Assembly: GCF_030439915.1 (NCBI RefSeq)
Contig: NZ_JAQFJG010000002.1
Coordinates: 124,001 to 188,000, forward strand
Length of the DNA: 64,000 bases
Reading direction: 5' to 3'
DNA from: Streptococcus sp. SPS1
GTDB taxonomy: Bacteria; Bacillota; Bacilli; Lactobacillales; Streptococcaceae
In this document: positions 10,595 to 20,224 of the stretch, in pieces
Layout: each line of letters starts with the position of its first letter
How positions within the stretch are numbered: the first letter of the stretch is position 1
Made by a program: the position numbers and the translations under genes
Notes under the pieces: model-generated
Told to the model about the DNA's origin: nothing
Seen by the model: the letters and a program-made list of their open reading frames with translations, nothing else
Databases searched by the model: none

Positions 10595-11488
10595 ATGGAT
10601 TTTGAAGTTAATGGTGGTAATTGGTCTGATATTTTGACTGAAACAACTAATATTCCTTCTCGATATGATCTTATTAGGCATAAATATTTTGAACACTTAG
10701 AAAAACAAATAAATAGAAATGTCATCTGCTATTACTCTGGATGGCTTCAAAATAGGGTTAGTTCCATTGATATAAACGATAGCGATATGGAAGGCTTTAT
10801 GAGTGTAATGAAAGGTATGGATAGGGAGAAAGGTCTAACTCTACTTTTGCATACACCTGGGGGTGATCCTAATGCTGCTGAGTCTATTGTTTCATATCTC
10901 AGGGAAGTTTTTAATGATGATATAGAAGTCGTTATACCACATATGGCTATGTCTGCAGGAACTATGATTTCATGTGCCTCTAAAAAAATTTGGATGGGAA
11001 AGCATTCTAGTATTGGACCTGTAGATCCGCAGATTTCGGGTTTACCTGCATATAATATCATTTCTGAATTTGAAGATGCTTATACAGAGTTAGGCCAACC
11101 AAATCCAAATGTAGATTACTGGCATATCTTGCTGTCTAAGTATCCGCCCGCTTTTGTAAAGTTTGCACAGGATGCAGTGGCTTTATCTGCTGAACTTATT
11201 GAAAAATGGCTTACAGAAGTTATGTTTATTGGAGAAGACAAAAAAGATGTGATTGCTAATATAGTTAAAAACTTAAATGAACATGAAAACTCTAAAGTTC
11301 ATGCTAGACATTTTAATATAAAATCAGGCCAGGAAATGGGATTAAAGATCTCTCCTTTAGAGAATGATCAAGAATTTCAGAATGCAGTATTGAGTTTACA
11401 CCATGCTTGTATGGTAACCCTGCAAAATACAAGAGTGTCTAAGATAATCGAAAGCTCCTCGAACGCTTATATGGTGTCGGACAATTAA
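10595..11488 (+). CDS. SDH-family (ClpP/crotonase fold) serine protease
   Basis: A 297-residue protein resembling the serine dehydrogenase proteinase (SDH/SppA-like, ClpP-fold) family. The segment LLHTPGGDPNAAESIVSYLR (about residues 88-107) and VVIPHMAMSAGTMISCAS, containing the likely nucleophile serine in MSAGT near residue 124, are the diagnostic blocks. SSIGPVDPQISG then matches the family's third block. The start ATG 10595 follows AAAGGAGGG. There is no signal peptide or clear membrane segment, so it is probably cytoplasmic. The gene is more AT-rich than its neighbours and sits between the two Nudix repeats, which points to acquisition. Members of this family occur near mobile or defence genes, but no partner is visible here. 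Confidence 0.82.
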   Translation: MDFEVNGGNWSDILTETTNIPSRYDLIRHKYFEHLEKQINRNVICYYSGWLQNRVSSIDINDSDMEGFMSVMKGMDREKGLTLLLHTPGGDPNAAESIVSYLREVFNDDIEVVIPHMAMSAGTMISCASKKIWMGKHSSIGPVDPQISGLPAYNIISEFEDAYTELGQPNPNVDYWHILLSKYPPAFVKFAQDAVALSAELIEKWLTEVMFIGEDKKDVIANIVKNLNEHENSKVHARHFNIKSGQEMGLKISPLENDQEFQNAVLSLHHACMVTLQNTRVSKIIESSSNAYMVSDN

Positions 11489-11503
11489 TAAAGGAGGATA
11501 GTC

Positions 11504-11650
11504 ATGATTTACACAATGGAACAAATTGAAAAATTATATAGTAGCTTACAAAATACTAAAGAAATAGCTAGGATTAAAGAGATTAAAGAGCTCAAAGAAA
11601 TTGCTAAATCTGGAAAAATTAGCTCAGAAATCAGAGTAATTACTTATTGA
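11504..11650 (+). CDS. Small coiled-coil-like hypothetical protein (48 aa)
   Basis: ATG 11504 follows AAAGGAGG, a near-perfect ribosome site, 15 bases after the protease stop, so the two are probably cotranscribed. The peptide MIYTMEQIEKLYSSLQNTKE continues with a run of heptad-like Ile/Leu and Lys/Glu residues (IARIKEIKELKEIAKSG), suggesting one amphipathic or coiled helix. It could be an adaptor, substrate or regulator of the protease, but that is only inferred from linkage. Confidence 0.6.
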   Translation: MIYTMEQIEKLYSSLQNTKEIARIKEIKELKEIAKSGKISSEIRVITY

Positions 11651-11890
11651 TTTTAATATCATATGAGCAGATTGCTAGTATTAACATAGGGTTTTTAGAA
11701 TATTTTCTAAAAACTCTTTTTGTACTAATAATTGCTGATCTATAAAAATTTTTGAAGAAATTGTGTGATTAAGAGACTGGTAATTTGATGTAATGGATAA
11801 TTTTGCGAAGAGTTAACTTCCGCGATATGAAGCTTTTAAAGAGAGTGTTGAAGAAGTAGGAGTGAGACTAGATAGCGATTCGTCAATCAT
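11651..11890. other. Intergenic tail of the inserted cargo
   Basis: It contains a terminator (11691-11721) and about 170 AT-rich bases with no gene I can support. A short open stretch just before the second repeat (EAFKESVEEVGVRLDSD) may be a decayed gene end but cannot be assigned. Confidence 0.5.
11691..11721 (+). terminator. Terminator after the protease/48-aa gene pair
   Basis: A perfect 10-bp stem GTTTTTAGAA / TTCTAAAAAC with a 4-base loop, followed by TCTTTTTG. Confidence 0.75.
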
Positions 11891-12508
11891 AGTACATTTA
11901 GATTGACAAATTTTCTCAATTTGCTACAATAATAAAAGCAATAGAAATGATGGTCAAAGCTCATGGATGTTGCAGGCTTTTTTGTCCTGCACTTCTTTGG
12001 AGTTTTGACTGTTTTTGTGTCGTTTAAGGGAAAGGACAAGAATGATTCAACAAGACTTTCGGACAAAAACAGGAAATACAGTTTTTGGAGTTCGGGTGAC
12101 AGCCTTGATTCTTCAAAATCGTAAGCTCCTAGTTACCAAAGATAAGGGCAAGTATTATACTATTGGCGGTGCGATTCAAGTCAATGAAAGCACGGAAGAC
12201 GCGGTAGTTCGTGAAGTGAGGGAAGAACTGGGTGTTAAAGCTCAAGCTGGGCAACTAGCTTTCGTGGTTGAAAATCGTTTTGAACAGGACGGTGTTTCCT
12301 ATCACAATATCGAGTTTCATTATCTGGTGGATTTGCTTGAAGATGCCCCATTGACCATCATGCAGGAAGATGAGAAAAGGCAGCCCTGTGAATGGATTGA
12401 TTTGGATAAACTTGAGGATTTCCAGTTAGTTCCAGCCTTTCTAAAAACAGCCCTACCAGATTGGGACGGCCAACTAAGACACATTCATCTTGCGGAATAG
12501 GAGAGAAA
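11891..12508 (+). repeat. Direct repeat copy 2: mnmA tail, promoter and Nudix gene
   Basis: Second copy of the segment at 9732-10346. It begins with AGTACATTTAG, the last bases of mnmA including its stop, now detached from the gene. It ends at the ribosome site used by mnmG. This shows that the duplicated unit was cut from the mnmA-Nudix-mnmG order. Confidence 0.9.
12042..12500 (+). CDS. Nudix hydrolase, copy 2 (next to mnmG)
   Basis: A 152-residue Nudix hydrolase nearly identical to the copy at 9883, with a complete Nudix box in the same position. Differences include many silent changes, V for A at residue 19, an added Ile (LTIMQED) and KLE for QLQ near residue 130. The silent changes suggest the copies came from different strains rather than a very recent tandem duplication. 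This copy keeps the ancestral place: its stop is 9 bases before mnmG, and the mnmG ribosome site lies in the repeat end. Confidence 0.92.
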   Translation: MIQQDFRTKTGNTVFGVRVTALILQNRKLLVTKDKGKYYTIGGAIQVNESTEDAVVREVREELGVKAQAGQLAFVVENRFEQDGVSYHNIEFHYLVDLLEDAPLTIMQEDEKRQPCEWIDLDKLEDFQLVPAFLKTALPDWDGQLRHIHLAE

Positions 12509-12509
12509 C

Positions 12510-14423
12510 ATGACATATAATTTTACTGAAGAATACGATATTATTGTAATTGGTGCGGGACACGCTGGGGTCGAGGCTTCCTTGGCCGCTAGCCGTATGG
12601 GCTGCAAGGTCCTGCTTGCGACCATCAACATTGAAATGCTGGCTTTCATGCCTTGTAACCCCTCTATCGGTGGTTCTGCTAAGGGGATCGTTGTGCGTGA
12701 AGTCGATGCCCTCGGTGGTGAAATGGCTAAAACCATTGACAAGACTTACATCCAGATGAAGATGCTCAACACTGGGAAGGGGCCGGCTGTTCGTGCCCTT
12801 CGTGCGCAGGCTGATAAGGAACTTTACTCTAAGGAGATGCGCAAGACAGTTGAAAATCAAGAAAATCTGACCCTTCGTCAAACCATGATTGATGAGATTT
12901 TGGTGGAAGATGGTAAGGTTGTCGGTGTGCGTACAGCGACCCATCAAGAATATGCTGCCAAGGCTGTTATCGTGACGACAGGGACGGCCCTCCGTGGGGA
13001 AATTATCATTGGAGACCTTAAGTATTCATCAGGTCCTAACCACAGCTTGGCTTCTATTAACCTAGCTGACAATCTCAAGGAACTGGGCCTTGAAATTGGT
13101 CGTTTCAAGACAGGAACACCTCCACGTGTCAAGGCTTCTTCTATCAACTACGATGTGACAGAGATTCAGCCAGGAGACGAAGCGCCTAATCACTTCTCAT
13201 ACACTTCGCGTGATGAGGATTATGTCAAAGACCAAGTGCCATGCTGGTTGACCTATACCAATGGTACCAGTCATGAGATTATCCAAAATAACCTCCACCG
13301 TGCGCCTATGTTTACAGGTGTGGTCAAGGGAGTGGGACCTCGTTACTGCCCATCAATTGAAGACAAGATTGTGCGTTTTGCGGACAAGGAACGTCACCAA
13401 CTCTTCCTAGAGCCAGAAGGGCGCAATACAGAGGAAGTTTATGTCCAAGGACTTTCAACCAGTCTGCCTGAGGATGTCCAACGTGACTTGGTTCATTCTA
13501 TCAAAGGTTTGGAAAATGCTGAGATGATGCGAACTGGTTATGCCATTGAATACGACATGGTCTTGCCTCACCAGTTGCGTGCGACTTTGGAAACCAAGAA
13601 AATCTCAGGTCTCTTCACTGCTGGTCAGACAAATGGAACGTCAGGTTACGAAGAAGCTGCTGGTCAAGGGATTATCGCTGGTATCAACGCGGCTCTGAAA
13701 ATCCAAGGTAAACCTGAGTTGATTTTGAAGCGCAGTGATGGTTATATCGGGGTGATGATTGATGACTTGGTGACCAAGGGAACGATTGAGCCTTATCGCC
13801 TTTTGACCAGTCGTGCTGAATACCGCCTCATTCTCCGCCATGACAATGCTGATATGCGTTTGACTGAGATGGGCCGTGAGATTGGTCTTGTGGATGATGA
13901 ACGCTGGACTCGCTTTGAAATCAAGAAAAATCAATTTGAAAATGAGATGAAACGCCTAGACAGCATCAAACTCAAGCCAGTCAAGGAAACCAATGCTAAG
14001 GTTGAGGAGATGGGCTTCAAGCCGTTGACAGATGCAGTGACAGCTAAGGAATTCCTTCGCCGTCCAGAAGTTTCTTACCAAGATGTGGTGGCCTTCATCG
14101 GACCAGCTGCAGAGGACTTGGATGATAAGATTATCGAATTGATTGAAACAGAAATCAAGTATGAAGGCTATATTTCCAAAGCCATGGACCAGGTTGCTAA
14201 GATGAAACGCATGGAAGAAAAACGCATTCCATCCAATATAGACTGGGATGACATTGATTCTATCGCAACGGAAGCCCGTCAGAAGTTCAAACTCATCAAT
14301 CCAGAAACCATCGGCCAAGCCAGCCGTATTTCGGGAGTAAACCCAGCAGATATTTCTATTTTGATGGTGTATTTGGAAGGTAAAAATCGTAGTATTTCTA
14401 AAACTCTTCAAAAATCAAAATAA
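12510..14423 (+). CDS. mnmG: tRNA uridine-5-carboxymethylaminomethyl modification enzyme MnmG
   Basis: MnmG (GidA) works with MnmE to build the carboxymethylaminomethyl group on wobble uridines, using FAD, NADH and methylene-tetrahydrofolate. The 637-residue length is normal. The Rossmann FAD motif GAGHAG is at residues 15-20, and conserved blocks [23 protein letters not shown] and [16 protein letters not shown] are visible. The start follows GGAGAG. The last seven codons (KTLQKSK) and the stop lie in a BOX-like repeat that begins here. It modifies the same nucleotide as MnmA, encoded 2.8 kb upstream. Confidence 0.97.
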   Translation: MTYNFTEEYDIIVIGAGHAGVEASLAASRMGCKVLLATINIEMLAFMPCNPSIGGSAKGIVVREVDALGGEMAKTIDKTYIQMKMLNTGKGPAVRALRAQADKELYSKEMRKTVENQENLTLRQTMIDEILVEDGKVVGVRTATHQEYAAKAVIVTTGTALRGEIIIGDLKYSSGPNHSLASINLADNLKELGLEIGRFKTGTPPRVKASSINYDVTEIQPGDEAPNHFSYTSRDEDYVKDQVPCWLTYTNGTSHEIIQNNLHRAPMFTGVVKGVGPRYCPSIEDKIVRFADKERHQLFLEPEGRNTEEVYVQGLSTSLPEDVQRDLVHSIKGLENAEMMRTGYAIEYDMVLPHQLRATLETKKISGLFTAGQTNGTSGYEEAAGQGIIAGINAALKIQGKPELILKRSDGYIGVMIDDLVTKGTIEPYRLLTSRAEYRLILRHDNADMRLTEMGREIGLVDDERWTRFEIKKNQFENEMKRLDSIKLKPVKETNAKVEEMGFKPLTDAVTAKEFLRRPEVSYQDVVAFIGPAAEDLDDKIIELIETEIKYEGYISKAMDQVAKMKRMEEKRIPSNIDWDDIDSIATEARQKFKLINPETIGQASRISGVNPADISILMVYLEGKNRSISKTLQKSK

Positions 14424-14569
14424 TACGTCGTCGGCTTCTTACGAATGAGTTCAAAGCTTGGCTTTGATTCATCTACAGCCTCCCATAGTTCCCCGAACTA
14501 TGGGAGCTAACTCAAGTTATGCTTTCGCCTAGCCTTCTAGTCTGATTTCGATTTTTATTGAGTTTTAAT
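14401..14569 (+). repeat. Diverged BOX-like element overlapping the mnmG 3' end
   Basis: The start (AAACTCTTCAAAAATC) resembles the boxA end and the finish (CTAGCCTTCTAGTCTGATTT followed by CGATTTTTATTGAGTTTTA) resembles boxC of streptococcal BOX repeats. Between them lies a perfect 12-bp hairpin CTCCCATAGTTC / GAACTATGGGAG. It covers the mnmG stop codon and may act as the mnmG transcript end. Confidence 0.55.
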
Positions 14570-14587
14570 CTCAAAAGAAAGCATAGA

Positions 14588-14620
14588 GAAAAACAGCTCC
14601 GAAAAACCGGGGCTGTTTTG
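14588..14620. terminator. Terminator between mnmG and the RNase J gene
   Basis: Stem AACAGCTCCG / CCGGGGCTGTT with an AAAAA loop. On the minus strand it runs into TTTTTCTC and would end the rnj transcript; on the plus strand it also ends in a T run, so it may work both ways. Confidence 0.7.
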
Positions 14621-14625
14621 TTGAT

Positions 14626-16305
14626 TTATTCTTCATCTGGTGTGAGGATCATCGGGATGATAATCGGTTCACGTTCGGTATTTTCATAGAGGAAGGGGCG
14701 AATAGCGTTGACAATGGCACCATTGACAGATTGCACGCTAGCATCCTTGTTTTTCAGTGCGATACGAATGGCATTGAAGAGGATGCGTTGGCTTTGGCGA
14801 ATCAAGTCGCCAGACTCTCTCATGTAGACAAAGCCTCGACTGAGGATGTCTGGACCAGATAGAATCATCTGAGACTTGAAGTCAACAGTTGCGACTGCCA
14901 GAACGACACCGTCTTCAGATAGATCACGACGGTCTTTGAGGACAGCTGCGCCGATTTCACCGATACGATTTCCATCGACATAGATGTCTTGGGCATTGAA
15001 ATGGCCTGCGATACGAGCTGAGTCAGCAGTAAGGGCAAGCACATCACCATTGCTCATGATAAAGATATTGTCCTTTTCAACACCAGTATCCACCGCTAGT
15101 CCAGCGTGGACTTTTTGCATGCGGTATTCACCGTGGACAGGCATGAAGTATTTTGGCTTAATCAAGCGGAGCATGAGTTTTTGCTCTTGCTGGCCACCGT
15201 GTCCAGATGTATGGATATTGTTAACCTTACCGTGGATAACTTCGACACCAGCTTCAGAAATGATGTTAATGAGCTTGTTGACGCTAGTCGTATTTCCAGG
15301 GATTGGACTTGAAGAGAAGATAACCGTATCGCCGGGTTGGAGTTGCACCTGACGGTGGGTTCCGTTGGCGATACGAGAGAGGGCTGCCATAGGTTCACCC
15401 TGACTACCTGTACAGAGGATGAGAACTTCGCCTGCAGGGTAGTCTTTGATTTCATTTGGCTCGATAAAGGTTCCCTTAGGAGCTTTGATGTAGCCAAGCT
15501 CGATTCCGTTGACAATAGCCTTTTCCATAGAGCGACCAAAGACCGCAATCTTACGTCCAGTCTTAACAGCAGCTTCTGTTGCTTGCTGGAGACGGAAGAT
15601 ATTTGAGGCAAAGGATGCAAAGATGATACGTCCTTCAATACCTTGGATAATCTTCATGATGGACTGGCCAACGACTTTTTCAGAGTTGGTAAAGGTTGGC
15701 ACTTCCGCATTTGTCGAGTCAGACAGGAGACAGAGCACGCCTTCTTCACCAAGCGCAGCCATACGGTGCAAATCTGCTGGTTCACCAACTGGTGTTAAGT
15801 CAAACTTGAAGTCACCCGTACAGACAATTTTCCCTTGAGGAGTATGAATGACAATCCCCAAAGGCTCTGGAATAGAGTGAGTCGTTCTAAAGAAAGTTGC
15901 CTTGAGGTTTTTAAAGGTTAACTCAGTGTTGTGGTTGATTTCGTAAAGTTTGGCGTTGCGCAAGAGGCCGTGTTCTTCGAGTTTCCCACGAATCAAAGCC
16001 AAGGCAAGTGGTCCGGCATAGATAGGGACATTTGCTTGCTTGAGTAGGAATGGAATCCCACCGATGTGGTCCTCGTGTCCGTGTGTAATCAAAACAGCTT
16101 TGACGCGGTCGATATTGTCTACGATGTAAGAGTAATCAGGAATGACGTAGTCGATACCCAGCAAGTCATCTTCTGGGAATTTAATCCCAGCATCGACGAT
16201 GATAATCTCATCTTGGTATTCAATCCCGTATGTGTTTTTCCCGATTTCCCCCAGACCACCGATGGCAAAAACGCCAACTTCTTCAGGTTTAAGAGTGTAG
16301 GCCAT
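14626..16305 (-). CDS. rnjA: Ribonuclease J1
   Basis: RNase J is a zinc metallo-beta-lactamase/beta-CASP nuclease with 5' exonuclease and endonuclease activity in mRNA decay. The 559-residue length is normal. The metal-binding motif HGHEDH is at residues 75-80, with CTGDFKFD and SDSTNAE further on and MPVHGEYR near the beta-CASP end. The gene follows rpoY by one base, so they share a transcript, an arrangement conserved in Firmicutes. J1 rather than J2 is inferred from the rpoY partner and N-terminus. Confidence 0.95.
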   Translation of the reverse strand: MAYTLKPEEVGVFAIGGLGEIGKNTYGIEYQDEIIIVDAGIKFPEDDLLGIDYVIPDYSYIVDNIDRVKAVLITHGHEDHIGGIPFLLKQANVPIYAGPLALALIRGKLEEHGLLRNAKLYEINHNTELTFKNLKATFFRTTHSIPEPLGIVIHTPQGKIVCTGDFKFDLTPVGEPADLHRMAALGEEGVLCLLSDSTNAEVPTFTNSEKVVGQSIMKIIQGIEGRIIFASFASNIFRLQQATEAAVKTGRKIAVFGRSMEKAIVNGIELGYIKAPKGTFIEPNEIKDYPAGEVLILCTGSQGEPMAALSRIANGTHRQVQLQPGDTVIFSSSPIPGNTTSVNKLINIISEAGVEVIHGKVNNIHTSGHGGQQEQKLMLRLIKPKYFMPVHGEYRMQKVHAGLAVDTGVEKDNIFIMSNGDVLALTADSARIAGHFNAQDIYVDGNRIGEIGAAVLKDRRDLSEDGVVLAVATVDFKSQMILSGPDILSRGFVYMRESGDLIRQSQRILFNAIRIALKNKDASVQSVNGAIVNAIRPFLYENTEREPIIIPMILTPDEE

Positions 16306-16306
16306 A

Positions 16307-16540
16307 TTAGAACTCCGTAATTTCGAAGGCGCCAGTTTCTTTTTCGTAATCTAGCAATTTGTCAGACAAGAGTTCGATATACTCGATATTGTACTCTGGG
16401 CGATTTTCTTCGACAAGTTGGCGAGCAGCGATGCGACCCTCAAGTTCTGAGCTGGCATCGATGTCTAGGTAAAGTGCGCGTGTTGTTTCACGGCGTGGGC
16501 TACGTTCTTTTGTTTCTTGATAAAAAACTTTGTAAATCAT
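16307..16540 (-). CDS. rpoY: RNA polymerase epsilon subunit
   Basis: A 77-residue small subunit of Firmicutes RNA polymerase (formerly DUF1447/YkzG), [20 protein letters not shown] onward, binding near the DNA exit side of the enzyme. The start at 16540 is chosen because AAAGGAAC lies upstream; an in-frame ATG 22 codons earlier has no conserved sequence after it. It is immediately upstream of rnj in the same orientation, the usual order. Confidence 0.93.
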   Translation of the reverse strand: MIYKVFYQETKERSPRRETTRALYLDIDASSELEGRIAARQLVEENRPEYNIEYIELLSDKLLDYEKETGAFEITEF

Positions 16541-16715
16541 ATAGTTCCTTTCTATTTTACAGGTCAGCTTATTCCAAACTTTTAGCAGAGATTTGCTTGA
16601 TTTCATTCCATTTTGTGTCTAGATTGACCTTGATTCGTTACAATTATTTCAATTATACCACAAAATGAAAAATTAGTAAAAGACGGAAACGAGAAAGTCA
16701 CAGGCCGATTTATTT

Positions 16716-16753
16716 GGTAAGCGCTTGCAAAAATAAAGAAAATGTGTTATATT
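16716..16753 (+). promoter_or_regulatory. Promoter with cre-like CcpA site over the -35 box
   Basis: TTGCAA (16725-16730), a 17-base spacer and TATATT (16748-16753) form a promoter for the 71-aa gene. GGTAAGCGCTTGCA (16716-16729) matches 12 of 14 bases of the palindromic cre core TGTAAGCGCTTACA and covers the -35 box, so CcpA binding should repress it. The remainder of the 280-base gap up to rpoY shows no gene. Confidence 0.6.
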
Positions 16754-16820
16754 GATAACGGAAGTGAAATTTATTGTTTGTCATAATTCCATATAGTTTT
16801 TAAGTCAAGGAGGTTGCCCT

Positions 16821-17036
16821 ATGTATAACTTATTTGCTTTTGCTATCGGAGCTCGCTTGGTAGCTTTTATTGTTTTTGTTGCTTGCGTTTATGCGGGGAA
16901 TCTTCTATTTGCCAAACTGGAACAACGACAAACCAAGTTCTTGTGGAAGATTAGTTTTGTGACTCTCTACTCGCTTTTTCTCCTCCTTGTAACCTATGTA
17001 GTTTGGTTTGTATTTTACTTTGGATTAAATGCTTAG
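16821..17036 (+). CDS. Small two-span membrane protein (71 aa), DUF3165-like
   Basis: ATG 16821 follows AAGGAGG. The product has two long hydrophobic segments (about residues 5-28 and 45-68) around a short basic loop (KLEQRQTKFLWK). It resembles small streptococcal membrane proteins of the DUF3165 group, whose function is unknown. It is transcribed alone, from a promoter with a cre-like site to a terminator, so expression may depend on carbon source. Confidence 0.7.
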   Translation: MYNLFAFAIGARLVAFIVFVACVYAGNLLFAKLEQRQTKFLWKISFVTLYSLFLLLVTYVVWFVFYFGLNA

Positions 17037-17037
17037 A

Positions 17038-17064
17038 TGCCCTGCTCATGCTGGGGCTTTTTGT
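17038..17064 (+). terminator. Terminator of the 71-aa membrane protein gene
   Basis: GCCC and GGGGC pair around a 10-base loop and are followed by TTTTTGTTT, directly after the stop codon. Confidence 0.65.
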
Positions 17065-17139
17065 TTGGGGATAAAGAAAATTCCCATGTGCCAGCTTTTG
17101 TAGTATAATAGTAAGCAGACAAAAAGATAGGAATGTGTT

Positions 17140-17823
17140 ATGAAAGTATTAGCTTTTGATACGTCCAGCAAGGCTCTTTCTCTCGCTATTTTAGAGGATA
17201 AGCAGGTTCTTGCCGAGACGACGATTAATATTAAGAAAAATCACAGTATTACCCTCATGCCTGCCATCGATTTTTTGATGGCGAGTTTGGACTGGACGCC
17301 CAAGGATTTGGACCGAATCGTGGTAGCGGAAGGGCCTGGTAGCTACACAGGTTTGCGAATTGCGGTAGCAACTGCCAAGACTTTGGCTCATACTCTGAAC
17401 ATTGAGTTAGTTGGTATGTCTAGCCTCTTGGCTCTGGTGCCCTACCAACAAGAAGGCTTGTTCGTCCCTTTGATGGATGCGCGTCGCAACAATGTTTACG
17501 CAGGATTTTATGAAAATGCCAAACCTGTCATGCCAGAAGCGCACCTGCCTTTTGAGCGAGTCATCGAGCTAATCAAGGGGGCTAGTCAGGTAACCTTTGT
17601 CGGAGAAGTTGGCCCCTTTGTTGAGCAGATTCAAGAACACTTGCCAAGGACTGATTACAAAGAAACCTTGCCTAATGCAGCCAATCTTGCTCTTTTGGCT
17701 TGGGACAAGGAAGCAGACTCCTTGCATGATTTTGTACCCAACTACCTCAAGCGTGTTGAGGCTGAGGAAAACTGGCTCAAGAACCATACCGAGTCTGGTG
17801 AGTCCTACATTAAGCGCCTATGA
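17140..17823 (+). CDS. tsaB: tRNA t6A biosynthesis protein TsaB
   Basis: TsaB is the scaffold partner of TsaD in making N6-threonylcarbamoyladenosine at tRNA position 37. The 227-residue protein has the ASKHA-fold N-terminus MKVLAFDTSSKALSLAI and the conserved VAEGPGSYTGLRIAVATAK block near residues 64-82. Its stop overlaps the rimI start by 4 bases, and tsaD follows, giving a tsaB-rimI-tsaD operon. A promoter-like TAGTATAATAG lies at 17100-17110. Confidence 0.94.
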   Translation: MKVLAFDTSSKALSLAILEDKQVLAETTINIKKNHSITLMPAIDFLMASLDWTPKDLDRIVVAEGPGSYTGLRIAVATAKTLAHTLNIELVGMSSLLALVPYQQEGLFVPLMDARRNNVYAGFYENAKPVMPEAHLPFERVIELIKGASQVTFVGEVGPFVEQIQEHLPRTDYKETLPNAANLALLAWDKEADSLHDFVPNYLKRVEAEENWLKNHTESGESYIKRL

Positions 17824-18257
17824 TAGAAATCAAACGAATCCAACAGCAACCTGACTTGGCTCAAGACATCTACGCTGTGATGGCAGCTGTTTACTCGGTT
17901 AGTCCTTGGACGCTGGAACAAATCCAAGCAGACCTGTCCCAAGACCAGACTTGGTATGCTCTGGCTTATGATGGGGCAGAAGTTATTGGCTTTCTAGCTG
18001 TTCAGGAGAATCTTTTTGAAGCAGAAGTCCTGCAAATCGCTGTCAAAGGAGCCTGTCAGGGTCAGGGAATTGCGTCAGCTTTGTTTGCTCAATTGCCGAC
18101 AGATAAGGAGATTTTCCTAGAAGTTAGAAAGTCAAATCAACGGGCGCAAGCATTTTACAAGAAAGAAAAGATGGCGGTTATCGCTGAGCGAAAGGCCTAC
18201 TACCATGATCCAGTCGAGGACGCCATCATCATGAAGAGAGAAATAGATGAAGGATAG
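17820..18257 (+). CDS. rimI: Ribosomal protein S18-alanine N-acetyltransferase RimI-like
   Basis: A 145-residue GNAT acetyltransferase. The acetyl-CoA binding segment [18 protein letters not shown] (about residues 74-91) shows the Q/R-x-x-G-x-A pattern, and [15 protein letters not shown] is the usual motif B. In Firmicutes a rimI gene sits between tsaB and tsaD as here. The S18 substrate is inferred from homology and position; other N-terminal targets are possible. Confidence 0.88.
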   Translation: MIEIKRIQQQPDLAQDIYAVMAAVYSVSPWTLEQIQADLSQDQTWYALAYDGAEVIGFLAVQENLFEAEVLQIAVKGACQGQGIASALFAQLPTDKEIFLEVRKSNQRAQAFYKKEKMAVIAERKAYYHDPVEDAIIMKREIDEG

Positions 18258-19257
18258 ATATATTTTAGCATTTGAGACATCCTGTGATGAGACTAGTGTT
18301 GCCGTCTTGAAAAACGATGATGAGCTCTTGTCCAATGTCATTGCTAGTCAAATTGAGAGCCATAAACGTTTCGGTGGCGTAGTGCCTGAAGTAGCCAGTC
18401 GTCACCATGTCGAGGTCATTACAGCCTGTATCGAGGAGGCTCTGGCAGAAGCAGGGATTACCGAAGAGGATGTGACAGCTGTGGCTGTTACCTATGGACC
18501 AGGCTTGGTCGGAGCCTTGCTAGTTGGTTTGTCAGCGGCTAAGGCCTTTGCTTGGGCACATGGACTTCCGCTGATTCCCGTTAACCACATGGCTGGTCAC
18601 CTCATGGCAGCTCAGAGCGTGGAGCCTCTGGAGTTTCCCTTGTTAGCCCTCTTGGTTAGCGGTGGACACACAGAGTTGGTTTATGTTTCTGAGGCTGGTG
18701 ACTACAAGATTGTTGGGGAAACGCGAGATGACGCGGTTGGTGAGGCTTATGATAAGGTCGGCCGTGTCATGGGCTTGACCTATCCTGCTGGTCGTGAGAT
18801 TGACGAGCTAGCTCATCAGGGACAGGATATTTATGATTTTCCTCGTGCCATGATTAAGGAAGATAATCTGGAGTTTTCATTCTCAGGTTTGAAATCGGCT
18901 TTTATCAATCTTCACCACAATGCCGAGCAAAAGGGAGAAAGCTTGTCCACAGAGGATTTGTGTGCTTCCTTCCAAGCAGCTGTCTTGGATATTCTTATGG
19001 CAAAAACTAAGAAGGCTTTGGAGAAATACCCTGTTAAAACCCTTGTCGTGGCAGGTGGTGTGGCAGCCAATAAAGGTCTCAGAGAACGCCTAGCAGCCGA
19101 AATCACAGATGTCAAGGTTATCATTCCACCTCTGCGCCTCTGCGGAGATAATGCAGGTATGATTGCCTATGCCAGCGTCAGCGAGTGGAACAAAGAAAAC
19201 TTTGCAAACTGGGACCTCAATGCCAAACCAAGCCTCGCTTTTGATACGATGGAATAA
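18247..19257 (+). CDS. tsaD: tRNA threonylcarbamoyltransferase TsaD
   Basis: TsaD transfers the threonylcarbamoyl group to A37 of tRNAs that read ANN codons. The 336-residue protein shows [12 protein letters not shown] at the start, the metal-binding HMAGH, the nucleotide-binding [11 protein letters not shown], and the late [11 protein letters not shown]. It overlaps rimI by 11 bases and is followed directly by a terminator. It was formerly annotated as the O-sialoglycoprotein endopeptidase Gcp. Confidence 0.96.
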   Translation: MKDRYILAFETSCDETSVAVLKNDDELLSNVIASQIESHKRFGGVVPEVASRHHVEVITACIEEALAEAGITEEDVTAVAVTYGPGLVGALLVGLSAAKAFAWAHGLPLIPVNHMAGHLMAAQSVEPLEFPLLALLVSGGHTELVYVSEAGDYKIVGETRDDAVGEAYDKVGRVMGLTYPAGREIDELAHQGQDIYDFPRAMIKEDNLEFSFSGLKSAFINLHHNAEQKGESLSTEDLCASFQAAVLDILMAKTKKALEKYPVKTLVVAGGVAANKGLRERLAAEITDVKVIIPPLRLCGDNAGMIAYASVSEWNKENFANWDLNAKPSLAFDTME

Positions 19258-19287
19258 AGAGTCAGCTTAAGGCTGGCTTTTTCAATC
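19258..19287 (+). terminator. Terminator of the tsaB-rimI-tsaD operon
   Basis: Stem AGTCAGC / GCTGGCT around TTAAG, followed by TTTTTC. Confidence 0.65.
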
Positions 19288-19360
19288 ACCAAAGTGTCAG
19301 AATATTTTGACAAAACTATAAAAATAATGATATAATATGCAAAAGCTAGGAGGTGGTAAG

Positions 19361-20224
19361 ATGATTGAGAGAATGGAATTGGGAGAATTTTACAAGGAAT
19401 TGCGCTTGGCTAGAAAGCTCAAGCAGTCAGATGTGGCTTGTGCTGGACTAACAGCTTCTCAGCTATCCAAGTTTGAACTAGGACAGTCTATGCTATCTGC
19501 GGACAAGCTAATCCTAGCTATTCAAGGAATCAATATGAATTTTGATGAGTTTGGGCACAAGCTCAACAACTATCAAGAATCTCCACATATGCAGATTGGT
19601 AGGAGGGTTGTGGATCGCTTTGCCCACCAAGATATAGCTGGTTTAGAGCAACTGTTGGAGGAAGTCGAGCAAGGACAGATGGCAGAGACCTATCGTTGTT
19701 TGAATGCCATTGTGATTAAAAATGCTATTCATTCCTTAAATAAGAGCTATCTGCTAACAGAGGAGGATAGGGAGTTTTTGACTACTTATCTCTATGCTAT
19801 TGAGTCTTGGACATGGTTTGAACTCTACCTTTTTTGCAATACTATGCCCTTCTTGAGTAACCAAGATTTGATATTTTTATCAACTTCTTTACTTGAGAAA
19901 TCCAAAGAATTTAAAGAGTTAGTACACAATCGATTGTATATGAAGCAAGGGCTCTTAAATATCTTATCAGAGTTCATGGAGCGTAAACTTTTCTCCTACA
20001 TCCCAATCTTTGAAGCCGAGTTGGAGAGCATGCTGCGTCCATACGATGTTTTTGAAAAAGTATTGTGGCAATTTTTAAAGAAAATGCAGATTTTTCTTCA
20101 AACCAAAGGAAGCAATCAAAAAGAGATTGAACACTTTATCCAATCTCTGCAAGTATTAGAAAATCCACAATTGACAGCCCTTTTTGAATTGCGTTTGCAG
20201 CAATACAAAGAGCTTATCGATTAG
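19361..20224 (+). CDS. rgg144: Rgg-family quorum-sensing regulator (Rgg144-like)
   Basis: A 287-residue full-length Rgg. The N-terminal helix-turn-helix is at about residues 9-65 (FYKELRLARKLKQSDVA, SQLSKFELGQSMLSADKL) and the C-terminal two thirds is the helical repeat domain that binds a short hydrophobic peptide. The start ATG 19361 follows AGGAGG. The convergent gene at its 3' end encodes an SHP peptide ending EWVIVIPFLTN, the signature I know for SHP144, which identifies this as the Rgg144 system of pneumococci. Beyond lies the double-glycine peptide operon that Rgg144 controls. Rgg and shp overlap by 11 bases at their 3' ends. Confidence 0.9.
   Translation: MIERMELGEFYKELRLARKLKQSDVACAGLTASQLSKFELGQSMLSADKLILAIQGINMNFDEFGHKLNNYQESPHMQIGRRVVDRFAHQDIAGLEQLLEEVEQGQMAETYRCLNAIVIKNAIHSLNKSYLLTEEDREFLTTYLYAIESWTWFELYLFCNTMPFLSNQDLIFLSTSLLEKSKEFKELVHNRLYMKQGLLNILSEFMERKLFSYIPIFEAELESMLRPYDVFEKVLWQFLKKMQIFLQTKGSNQKEIEHFIQSLQVLENPQLTALFELRLQQYKELID

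Noticed and set aside
14434..14442. TACGAATG, similar to a ComX box, after mnmG
   Set aside because: It lies inside the BOX-like repeat, has G at the last position, and no gene follows on the plus strand.
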